Below are positions 44,358 through 54,061 of a DNA stretch of 64,000 nucleotides, piece by piece (position 1 is the first letter of the stretch; the number at the start of each line of letters is the position of its first letter). The notes beneath the pieces are model-generated. The model was not told the DNA's origin. It made no database searches and saw only the letters and a list, made by a program, of their open reading frames with translations. Both the position numbers and the translations under genes were made by a program. Source of the DNA: Microdochium bolleyi. Taxonomy: Eukaryota > Ascomycota > Sordariomycetes > Xylariales > Microdochiaceae. The stretch lies in NCBI GenBank assembly GCA_001566295.1, contig KQ964260.1, forward strand, positions 62,001 through 126,000, read 5' to 3'.

Positions 44358-44819
44358 ATCACGACACCAATGATAATATCGATAGTATGATAGACAATGC
44401 CAGTCTAGCAGTCAGTCGAGACTCATCAACACAGACCAGTGTTTGTTTATTGGGACGGCGTTGGATTTGGGTGTGAATCTCCTCCCAGGCACGCCCAGAG
44501 AGAGTGCTGGTCAACATACATAGTGTCTCTGAATCTAGCCACCGCGCGTTTCGTGCTGCCAGGTCAGTACTGCCTCCTGATGTGGTAGCCGGCAGATTCT
44601 GTGAAAGCAAGGGTCGTTGAGTAGCCGTGAATACCGCGAGGGCGCCCCGGTCAACAGGGACTTTCCCTCGGCAGTGCCCCTACTGCGCTCATCATGAAAC
44701 AAACGGACCAGAAAGATGCATACTAGTGTATGAACTACAGAGCTCGAGCTCTGACTATATTCTACGGGTAAAATTATGTGCGTGCCGTCCCTTGCCGAGC
44801 CGAGGCTAAGAACGGGCGA
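44358..44819. other. Intergenic, no gene seen
   Basis: The 3' flank of the Zn2Cys6 gene. No frame with a motif was found on either strand. Confidence 0.5.
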
Positions 44820-45405
44820 AGCTGGACGCTTGAGCACGATGCAGACGAGTCTACGGTGTCGCGCGGCGGCGTGACGGTGAAGATCACGCTAACACGACCA
44901 CACGGAATGGTAATGTGCGGATCGTGTCGACCAAGGCACGGTGGACGCTGAGTGAGATCAAGATCGGTGTCAGCCCGGCCTTCATCTCCAAGTACCTGGT
45001 GCGCGAATGAAACCCATCGATGGCGCGCGGAGGCATGATCTCCGGCCGGGAGATGACCCCTGAGGAGCTGCACCGGATTTGGGCCGTGCAAGCCTTAGTG
45101 GCAGGAGGCAAAGAGGGCGGGCTGGGCGGTAGGCGAGACGCGTACTTGGACCAGCTGGAGCGGTACGCGCATAATTTGGCGGCAGTGAACAAGGAGCTGA
45201 CGAGGCTGGGGTAGTACGACCCTAAGGGTGAGCCGCTGGCGGCGCTGATCAAGGAGGCGTTTGGCAACATGATGGCGCGGGGATCTGAGGGCGAGCACGG
45301 TATCGGCATGTTCCAGAAGAAGGTCAAGAGGTTCAGCTGGCGCGAATTCTGGACGGGCGAGAACCCGACGCAGGCGATGCGGCTAACGACCGAGTCAAAA
45401 TTGTA
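44820..45405 (+). pseudogene. Decayed enoyl-CoA hydratase/crotonase remnant
   Basis: The + strand keeps a crotonase-like order in pieces: an N-terminal strand-like segment (STVSRGGVTVKITLTRPHG) at about 44850-44915, then TLSEIKIGVSPAFISKYLVRE and a stop at 45008. After that come MISGREMTPEELHRIWAVQALV, a helical segment ending KELTRLG and a second stop at 45212, and finally a tail including EAFGNMMARGSEGEHGIGMF. The central half of the fold, with the oxyanion-hole segment, is missing. Both stops fall where TGG codons would fit and could arise by single G-to-A changes, as RIP produces. It lies tail-to-tail with the CoA-transferase gene and near an intact crotonase. Not functional as read. Confidence 0.6.
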
Positions 45406-45429
45406 TCCATCCGTTTTATTTCTGAATTG

Positions 45430-47123
45430 CTAGACGACGCCATCCTCCTTGTACTTTGCAATGGCCTCGGCGTCCATGCCCATCTCCTCTAAAATCTCGA
45501 CCGTGTGCTGGCCCAGGCGAGGCGGACCCGTCCGCAGACCTGTCTTGCTATCGCCAAACTTGACAGCAGGCCCGATGATCTTGATAGAGCCGGCGCGAGC
45601 GGTATCCAAAGGCACGTCAAGGATCATGTCCCTCGCGGCCGTCTGCGGGTGGGCGAAGGTGGCCTCCATGTTATTAATTGGGCCAAAGGGGAGGCCCGAA
45701 GGCTCGAACAGCGCGATCCACTCGTCGATGGTCTTGGAGGCGAAGACGGGGCCCAGGAGAGCGGCAAGCTCGTCGCGATGCTGCACGCGCTGAGGGTTGG
45801 TGACAAAGCGAGGATCGGTGACCAAGTGTTCTACGCCCAGGAGGCGGCACAGCGCGGCGTACTGGGCGTCGTTAGTGGCACCGCATACGAGGTAGCGGTC
45901 CTTGGTCTTGAAGGCATCGTAGGGCGCGATGCTCGGGTGCTGGCAGCCCCAGCGCTCGGCCTCGATGCCCAGGTTGAGCCAGGCGAGGCCGACGTTGGTC
46001 AAAAGGCTGAGCTGCGTCTCGAACAGGCTGGCGTCGACGCGCTGGCCTGTGCCGTCTCGCGCGCGGGCGAGGAGGGCTGAGAGGATGGCGCCATGCAGGA
46101 AGAGTCCCGTCGACATGTCGACCAGGCCGATGCCGGCGCGCACAGGGGGGCCGTTCTTCTCGCCTGTCACATGGAGGAGACCAGCCTCGGCAGCGGCGAT
46201 GGGATCGTAGCCCCCGCGGGTGCGGTAGGGGCCGGTCCGGCCGTAGCCTGTGCACGATAAGATGGTCAGCGCGGACTTTTATGGGCAGAGGGAGTCAGTA
46301 TGTTCCTGCTCTACGTACCTGATAAGCCTGCATAGATGATGCGCGGGTTGTGCTCCTTGAGCACGTCGTAGCCCAATCCCAGACGCTCCATGGTGCCTGG
46401 CTTGAAGTTCTCGACCCTGAGAGGCACGAGGTTCTGATGTGAGCTCCTAGTCTGAAGGAGGGAGCGAAGAGACGATAAGAGCAGACTTACACGACGTCGG
46501 CATCCTTGATCAGATCGAGAATAAGCTGCCGGCCCTCGGCCTTTTTGAAGTTGACAGTGATGGAACGCTTGTTCCGGTTCACGGCTGCGAAGTAGTTGGA
46601 GATGGGACCGCTGGACTCATTCCAAGAGGCCTTCTCACCAGGCATCATCCAGTGCCGTGTGTCATCCTGAGGGAGGCAAGGGAAGAGCGTCAGTTCACGT
46701 TGCAATCACGAAGAAGAGGGGTCTCCGTCTCGCATATCCTGGTAGGATTCCTGATGTACGTACGCCTTTGCCAACAGCTTCGACCTTTGTAACCTCGGCG
46801 CCGTAATCGGCGAGGATCTGAGTGCAGAAGGGGCCCTGTTACATGCATGTCTTTTCGTCAGAAACAATGTCTTGTGTCTTTTATCAGATCAGTGGGAGGA
46901 TGAGAAAGTATGTGCCTACCGCCAGAACCCGTGAGAGGTCTATGATCTTGATGCCCGTCAGGGCGCCCTGTTGTGAGCCAGCCAACGATGGTGCCGCGGT
47001 GCTGGAGTTGTATCTGTAGCACGTCGCTGCTCTTGTAGCGGATGCTAATGATGATGGTTTCGCGGAGACATGGCTGCGGAGAAACGAAGGACTCAGACGC
47101 GGGCCTGACAAGAGTGGCCTCAT
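45430..47123 (-). CDS. Mitochondrial CaiB/BaiF CoA-transferase (SUGCT-like)
   Basis: Five exons, 47123-46920, 46835-46764, 46666-46491, 46416-46319 and 46247-45430, join in phase to 455 residues. Residues 1-45 are Arg/Ser/Ala-rich with no acidic residues, a typical mitochondrial presequence. The family III CoA-transferase core follows: LTGIKIIDLSRVLAGPFCTQ, LADYGAEVTKVE, NRNKRSITVNFKK, a DVVVENFKPGTMERLGLGYD join across exons 3/4, and SGYGRTGPYRTRGGYDPIA. The catalytic Asp is expected in the VENFKPG-to-GYGR region or in GIGLVDMSTG. The closest known type is succinate-hydroxymethylglutarate CoA-transferase (SUGCT), which moves CoA from succinyl-CoA to glutarate-like dicarboxylates. Formyl-CoA transferase and racemase members are alternatives. 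It is head-to-head with a mitochondrial carrier gene. Confidence 0.9.
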
Positions 47124-47805
47124 CGTTTCCAACAGCAAGAAAATACGGGGAGGAAAGTAGTGAGCCCTTGTGCGTGCAGCTCTGTAGGCACAGACAGCTG
47201 GACAATAACAATAAGCGGAGGTGGACCAGAAACGATAGAGGTGCAGCGAGACAAGTGGCCGGATCCTAGTTCGTGACAGCTTCCATATGCATCATGCAGC
47301 CTGGATTGAGTCAACAATGGATAATTGTATAAATAAAGGTAGTAGTAGTAGGAGGAGGAGAGGAGGAGGAGGAGGAGGAAATGATCGCATTCCAGGGTCT
47401 AGTCATAATGGATTTGTGTCTCCTTCTACGGTCGGGTCGATTCTCCCATGCCTTACCCAGACAATAGCGGCATTTCACTTCCGCGCAAATCGGAACCACC
47501 TCGGGCTCTGTCGCGCTCTTCCCCTCGGCAACCCAATCACCGCGGGTTCTCTGGGGCTCTTCCCCTCGGCAACCCAACCACCCATGGCCCTTCCCTAGAG
47601 TGTCAATCTCAATGCTTGGACACGCAAAAGCCCTACTCTACGATGCCGATTCTCGCTCCTTTTGTATAGTACGGCTACCCCTGCCTGGCAATCCCAGTCT
47701 TGGCCCAATGTAAGATGCAGACGTCGACGTGCAAGATTGTGTCGACTTGTGTACTCTTGATTGCGGCCGACCATCTTCTACGTCCACATCTTTTTCTTCG
47801 CGACC
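47124..47805. promoter_or_regulatory. Divergent promoter region of CoA-transferase and carrier genes
   Basis: A 682-bp stretch. It contains a simple-sequence block at about 47339-47380 (gta units, then gga units) and a 22-nt direct repeat gctcttcccctcggcaac(ccaa) at 47515-47536 and 47556-47577, 41 bp apart. No gene is seen. Shared control of both mitochondrial genes is possible. Confidence 0.5.
47515..47577. repeat. 22-nt direct repeat in the carrier promoter
   Basis: Two exact copies starting at 47515 and 47556, about 230-290 bp upstream of the carrier ATG. The 41-bp spacing is near four helical turns, so both lie on the same DNA face. This could be a paired protein site or a chance duplication. 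Confidence 0.7.
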
Positions 47806-48828
47806 ATGGCGGATGCAGAGGCGCTTCCATTGAGTAAGGACCTCGGTGTCCTACGGACCGCCCTTCCATTCGTTGTAGGCTGCGGCTCAGGCATGGTGGC
47901 CACAACATGCGTGCAGCCAATTGACACGATCAAGGTCCGGATGCAGCTTGTCGATAGGAGCCTGCTCCGGGTCACGACCTGGGGCATCGCCCGCGACTTG
48001 ATGGCTGAAGGCGGCGTCCTGAAGCTGTATCAGGGCCTGTCCGCCGCGATCCTGCGCTCGCTCGTGTACGGAACAATGAGGCTGGGCTTGTTTTCGACCT
48101 TCGAGAAGGAATTGGCGAGGAGAGCCCGAGAGAGAGGCACGACCTTGTCCTTTGGCGAGCGGTCGCTCGCCGGCGTCGGAGCTGGCGCACTGGCAGCGCT
48201 GGTTGGCAACCCAACTGAGGTCGTCCTGATCCGAATGCAGGCCGACGGACTCAAGCCCTTGAGCCAGCAGGCGAGGTACTCATCCGCCTTTGACGCCCTA
48301 CGACGCATTGCCAGCGGCGAGGGCGTACTCGCGCTCTGGAAAGGCGCAGGCTCGACCCTCATCCGCGCCATGTCCATCAACTTCGGCCAGCTCACTTCCT
48401 TCTCGGAGGCCAAGAATCAGCTGCAGGAGCACACCAGCCTGTCGCCCCCGGTGCGCACGGCGCTGGCCGCTGGCATCGCTGGCTGCTTGGGCGCCCTCAT
48501 TAGCCAACCTTTCGACTTCGTCAAGACTCGTCTGCAGAACCAGGCCAAACCCTTGGCCGCCGTCGGACCTGGCTCTGGGGAGCTCCTGTACAAGGGCACC
48601 TTCGACTGCCTTTTCAAGGTCGTGCGCAAGGAGGGCTTTTTCAGGCTCTATCGGGACATCCTGCCCTACTTCTTGAGAATCGGTCCTCATTCGTAAGTGA
48701 TTTTCAGCCTCAAAGACTTCCAATGATAGTGGTTGCTATGATACTGATGCAAGAGGGGCAGAATGATCGCGTTATTTCTCACGGACACAATCATCCGCAG
48801 GATGGAGACCAGAAGCTTGTCTACCTAA
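47806..48828 (+). CDS. Mitochondrial carrier, oxoglutarate/malate type
   Basis: Exons 47806-48692 and 48762-48828 (GTAAGT...GGCAG, phase 2) give 317 residues. Three mitochondrial carrier repeats are complete, each with its signature: QPIDTIKVRMQ, NPTEVVLIRMQADG and QPFDFVKTRLQNQ. Six membrane segments follow this pattern. The second signature (TEVVLIRMQADG) and the GPHS join at the C-terminus resemble the 2-oxoglutarate/malate and dicarboxylate carriers (SLC25A11/A10). It would sit in the mitochondrial inner membrane and exchange dicarboxylates. It is head-to-head with the SUGCT-like gene. Tricarboxylate or itaconate-type carriers are related, so the substrate is uncertain. The small last exon is supported by frame and by the C-terminal match. 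Confidence 0.9.
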
Positions 48829-49804
48829 AGGGATGCACTCTAAGGGAAGATCAGGTTGCTTTACTGTTAGCATTAGATTCTGGATTCTACACAAATGGCT
48901 TGTCGCACGAGGTTTTGTTGCTTTGATGGTAAATCAGAATTCATCAAGGTTTAGAAATAGGGTCAGCAATTGCTAAATGAGCGACTCTCACTTAGAAGGG
49001 CCCTACCGCTGGTGTTCACGGCAATGGTGCACGTCTCGAGTGCAAGAGTATCTATTGAGTCTACGAATATCGTCTTAAGTCAAGAGTAGCCTTTTTCTAG
49101 CAGGCAGTCATTGCAAGTAGCCCTCGGGTCCCTTTTGGAAATATCGGTTTGTCCTGCAGACAGGTCACGGACAAGGAGCAAGAGACCAGGACAGACACAG
49201 AGACGCATCCTTCGCAAGACTAGCGGCGCAATCAGTATCTAGCTTCCTTTGCCGAGAAAGAGTCGCTCACATCTTTCGGTACTCAACTCGTCGCATGCTA
49301 CCTATCCGGGAAACAGGACGACTTCCTCAGAGAGTACACGCCTTGCGTGAGGTGCAGTTGACCTCGATGTTGTTCTTTTGGCCCTCAATGGCTAGGCGCG
49401 AGATAAGCCAACGATACCGCTTTCTGCTCTGGGGTCAGAAAGACGTGTTGGTGTGTAGTTGTGATCGTTGCTAGACGGCAATCCACCGGGGTCATAATTA
49501 CGCTAGTCAGGCCATATGGAGCCGAGGTGATTGATTGAATTGGTTCACTCGATTCGCCCAAAGACTATCTTATCTCCAGTCACCTCGGCTATATGCAGCC
49601 TTCTAGGATAGTCTGCCAGCCCGAGCCGGAGTCCCCGCCGGCCGATGGGAGCCGGGTTCCCCGAATTCCCCCACATCTCGGCTCAAGATCCCCAATCTCC
49701 AAATATTCATCATCCATCGACTGTCCGCGTTGCGATTCTAGCAGCATTGCGAGTCTCCCTCCTCATTGCAATTCCTCGCCATCACCTGCACTCGAACCGC
49801 AACA
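48829..49804. other. Intergenic, no gene seen
   Basis: Holds the 3' flank of the carrier gene and the promoter and C-rich leader (49600-49800) of the hydratase gene. No motif was found in either strand. Confidence 0.5.
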
Positions 49805-50815
49805 ATGCCTCCCCGTCTCACCGCTTCCCTGCGCTTTCCCATTCTTCGCCGCCTGTATTCCACAGCTGCAGATTCAGGCCCTCTCATCCGCGTCACGAAC
49901 CTTCCGGCCCCCGGCTCCGGCCACATTCGCGTCCTCGAGCTCAACCGACCTTCTGCTCGCAATGCCATCTCTCGCTCGCTAATAGCCGCGCTCCGTGCCG
50001 AGCTTGATGACCTCCACCAGCAATATACGCCCGAGGGCAACGAAACGCCGCACGCTGTGGCGACAAGCGATGGACCGACGAGAGCCGTGGTTCTTGCCAG
50101 TGCTGTAGACGCGTGCTTCTGCGCCGGCGCAGATCTGAAGGAGCGCAAGACCTTCACCCAGAAGGAGTGAGTTTCCACCTCAGTCCGTCAGAGAAGCTAT
50201 TCAGTTGACTAATTAGCCTAAAACAGAACCGCCGACTTTCTCTCCGGCCTTCGCAACACCTTCAACTCCCTCTCCGCCCTTCCCATCCCCTCCATCTGCG
50301 CCATCTCCTCCATCGCCCTCGGCGGCGGCCTCGAACTCGCTCTCACAACCGACCTCCGCGTTGTCTCCTCCAACGCCGTAGTCGGTCTCCCCGAGACCCG
50401 GCTGGGCATCATCCCTGGCGGCGGCGGCTGCCACCGTCTTCCCCCACTGATTGGCGCCTCCCGCGCCCGCGACGTCATCCTAACCGGCCGACGCGTTGCC
50501 GGCCCCGAGGCGTACTTCCTCGGTATCGCGGATAGGCTCGTCGAGGTGCACCAGCCAGAGAAGGTACCCGAGGGTGGCGAAAAGGAGGCTATGCTGACTT
50601 TGGCGAGGACGGCGACGTTGAATGAGGCTGTGAGATTGGCGCAGGAGATTTGCGAGGGAGCGCCGGTGGCAATTAGGGCTAGTCTGGAGGCCGTAATGTG
50701 GGCGAGGGAAGACAAGGAGAATCAGATGTCCGAGCGCGTCGTAGTTACGGAGGATAGGAACGAGGCGCTCAAAGCATTTGCCGAGAAGAGGAAGCCCGTG
50801 TTTAAGGGTCGCTAG
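49805..50815 (+). CDS. Mitochondrial enoyl-CoA hydratase, AUH-like (methylglutaconyl-CoA hydratase type)
   Basis: Exons 49805-50166 and 50227-50815 (GTGAGT...AACAG, phase 2) give 316 residues. Residues 1-22 are Arg/Leu/Ser-rich, a probable mitochondrial presequence (MPPRLTASLRFPILRRLYST). The crotonase fold follows: VLELNRPSARNAIS, ACFCAGADLKERKTF (first oxyanion-hole strand), SSIALGGGLELALTTDLRV (GGGLE with the second oxyanion Gly and a catalytic-type Glu), and VGLPETRLGIIPGGGGCHRL (second Glu). AUH hydrates 3-methylglutaconyl-CoA in leucine breakdown and also acts on itaconyl-CoA. Its nearest intact neighbours are a dicarboxylate-type carrier and a SUGCT-like CoA-transferase, which fits dicarboxylyl-CoA catabolism. 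Ordinary short-chain enoyl-CoA hydratase is the alternative. Confidence 0.9.
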
Positions 50816-51921
50816 AGGCTTATTACTGTAAGCGCCTCCTATAGATTAAGAAGAAGAAGGATCCCCTTAGCACCTTCTACGCCACCGTCGGTGTTAGACT
50901 GCACGACCGCGAGATATTCCATCACCCGCTCTAGCTGATAAGTATGTAGAAGCTGCAAGTCCCTCCCGGGTCCATACTCAACCTGGGGAAGCGACTTCAG
51001 CGCCCTGTGGTACTACCAGAATGAGAGGCGAGATTTTCTCAACCTTGCTACCTTTGCAGTCATTCCCACTCAATCTCAAAATTACCTGAACAGCAACCCT
51101 GAGCGACAGTGAACTTGACGCCCCGCATCCAGAGGCTCGTGATACTTCAAAGCTTGGTCCAGTGGTAAACGCAACAGAGCTGAAGGGAGACGACCAAGAT
51201 ATCATTGGCCTTAATAGTCACCTTGATTCCAATGGTTTAGCCGCACAGTCAGATTCATGTAGCATACCACCAAGCGGCAGTCACCGCACAAACCGGTGTA
51301 GGACGCATGTAGATGGTCACGGACAATCCTACGTCGGAGCTATGCTAAATACGCTAGATAGCCTCGCTCGATATGTATTTCCTCCCACATGTCACGAGGC
51401 ACAAAGTTTGAAGATTCCCATCACAAGCCTCTAATTACAGTCGAATCTGCTCCGACATCTCGGAACAATGCCGGAGGCGAGTCTCGTGACGTAAGTACAA
51501 GCCTGATCTGTGACGTGTTGTCGCTGGCAGACCCCTTAACTGACTCGAACAGGGTAATCACGTAATTGGGCTACCCGAGCAGCCACATGCTTCGCGACGT
51601 GCACGAACGAGGCGGATGGGTTCAGCTAAGTCATCAGTGTCGAGATATTGGCGCGATGTATCTACGAAAGATACGCTTTTCGGACAACGGCAATTGGCAC
51701 GCTGCGTAAAATCACGAAGTGGACCATCAGAAAATCCAGCAAGCGTAACTGTAGGAACTGCAACTCCGAAGCCCGTGATGGCAAAGTATTTATTTGTTTG
51801 CATTTGATTGTTCAAGGCTGCTTCCCCGGCGCCTCGTATCATGAGCCGAGTACGCCGTGTCCCATTGACACTGCGATTATACAAGACTAGTTCCGATAAT
51901 ACATAACCTTGTACTCTCCAG
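50816..51921. other. Intergenic, no gene seen
   Basis: About 1.1 kb. Short frames without motifs. No upstream exons for the MFS fragment that follows were found. Confidence 0.45.
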
Positions 51922-52258
51922 TATCTTTGGCGGCATATTGCTGGACAAGGTCATGATCCAAGAGGCGGTGGAGAAAGGCCGGTACGACTATGCGACCGGC
52001 AAGCTTGTAGTGTTGCCCAAGGACCGAATGCAGGAGAATGTGTGGATTGCGGCAGTCCTGACCCCCTTCTCCTTGCTACTGTTTGGCTGGATCGCCCAGT
52101 TCGGCATCCACGTGGCTGCGGCCCTCGGGACAACTTTTGGCTTTGATGCCAGTAGCATGCTCATCTTTGGCGCCGCCAACACTACTATTCTAAACCTATG
52201 CATCGCCGAATCGCTTGTCTCACCCACGCATCTTCTCATGCAGTTAGGGAGTGAGTAA
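51922..52258 (+). pseudogene. MFS transporter fragment
   Basis: An acceptor-like tctccag precedes a frame reading IFGGILLDKVM, then YDYATGKLVVLPKDRMQENVW and two hydrophobic segments (TPFSLLLFGWIAQFGIHV and SMLIFGAANTTILNLCI), ending at a stop at 52258 that overlaps a GTGAGT donor-like site. The order (GG-D, loop, PEDR-like motif, helix, NT motif) is that of the second half of drug:H+ antiporter MFS proteins. The N-terminal half and the last helices are missing. It is probably a gene remnant, unless distant exons were overlooked. Confidence 0.5.
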
Positions 52259-54061
52259 GCATTACAACCTCGTCATGCGTATATCGTGGCGAGCTGTGGC
52301 ATTCTGTGCTAAAATTGTTGCTCCAGAATGCTAACCCAAGTAAAGGATGCTTGGATGAAATGGCATCGAGGTTAGAAATCAAAACTACCTTATGTAGGTA
52401 CAAATGTACTGAAATTGTTGACCGTCTTTGACCTGGCAGCATGACTCTTCCGGGATTGGGGTGGTGGGGACTAGTCCACACCTGATCATGTGGACATGGA
52501 ACGCGAGGCGATATCTTGTTGTTCTTAGTAAACGAAAAATCCGTGTTCAAAGGACCTGTGAGACATGATCTTGACAGAAGTACAGCACTTACTCAGCGGC
52601 AACCATCCTCGGCGTGGCTGCAGCGTCGAGCTAGGCACCGTGAAAGGTCGAGTCGGGTCCACGGACTAGACAGGCATTAGTGAGCTCCGGCCGGTCCGAG
52701 AACCGGGGCCCCCTGGAACGTGAAAAGGTGTGGGCCCGGTGAAGACGTAGCGTCTGATGTGTGACAGGAGTGTCTGCTTCTTCGAGTGGCTATTGAAGTC
52801 ATGCCTGTGCTTGGCCATGTCGCCTGGCAGGCTGTTGAAGTGCGTGAAGAAGATCTAGAGGGGTGTACGTCTTGAACATCTCGGAGCTGTGCACGATGTT
52901 GACACAACCCGCTATCGGCTTGACCTCGAACTGATGCTGTTTGTGGTTGAAGTGCAATCCACTGGACCTGATAGGCCATGATGTCCACTTCCGGTCACGA
53001 GCTCCGCATTGCTGTCATGTACCGTTGCCTCTTGAGGCCGACTGAATCATCACAAAATGCTCAAGGCACTCGTTTGGGAAATGGCTCGATGCAGCCTTAT
53101 TACCTATACGAGGGACTACGATCCTGCTGTCCCCCCTGCCGTGCGTGTAATCCACGAAGAATCCTTGTTTGAGCCGAGAAGGCTCCGCGCGATGCGTTGC
53201 AGGCCGCATACATCATGCAGAGCTACAGCGAGCAAGGGAGGGGCCGCTGCGGCCCGCGTTGCTTGCTGACGCGATCCAGCACAGAGGGTGCCATACCCAT
53301 GCCCAGTGGGTGTGCTTGGGGGCTAAAGTGGAACACGGTGACCGCTGCCCATGGCCTCTTGCACCCTCCCCCGTCACGGCTGGCTTGGCACAAACTCGGT
53401 GTCGTGTACACTCCAATGTAAAAGTGAGTGCTCTCCAGCTGAGGCGGGGTAGAGGATCAACCAAAGTGCTCCTTACGACGCACAATCAACGAGAATTGTG
53501 GGCGTTGACAAGGTTTACGCCCCAGATCCGCGCTCCCGAGACCGGGATGCAGACCCCCCAGCAAACAATGCCCGGGTTATGCCCCTGTTTAAAGTCCGGC
53601 ACGAAGGCTGGTCTCGCCTGCGAGGAAACGTTGCACTAAAATAGTCACCACCCTGCATGATCCTTCAGCCCCCAAGGCTTGGGCAGATCGAGGTTAAGCT
53701 GCTGACGCCACCACTCATGGCGAACAAAGGTCCTCCACCTCCGTGCCTGTAATACCCTGCATGATTAGCGCCAACATAGTGGCGTGGGACGATGGATGCA
53801 TCTCACTAAATTATTCTGATCCTGGCTGGCCGTGCGGCTAAGGGTAAGTCGGCGTGTCTCCCTTGGATCCTATCGGCTACCTTACGGACCCTGTCGGCTC
53901 GGCATGATCGTGCACGTGTGGAAAGCCTTGTCAGGCTCCAGTCAGAGCGCCACCCTCTCTGGAAAGTGCCCTGCCTATAAAGATCCAAAGGGCGCCGTTC
54001 ATCTGGGACACTGTCTTGGCTCGTCCCATCAAGCACAGAGCCAACGAGCACTGAGCAGGTC
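52259..54061. other. Intergenic, no gene seen
   Basis: About 1.8 kb without a recognisable gene. The right end holds the GH71 promoter, including the TATA-like site listed separately. Confidence 0.45.
53976..53981 (+). promoter_or_regulatory. TATA-like box of the GH71 gene
   Basis: tataaa lies 86 bp before the ATG at 54062, in a GC-rich setting. The distance is usual for fungal TATA promoters. Confidence 0.5.
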
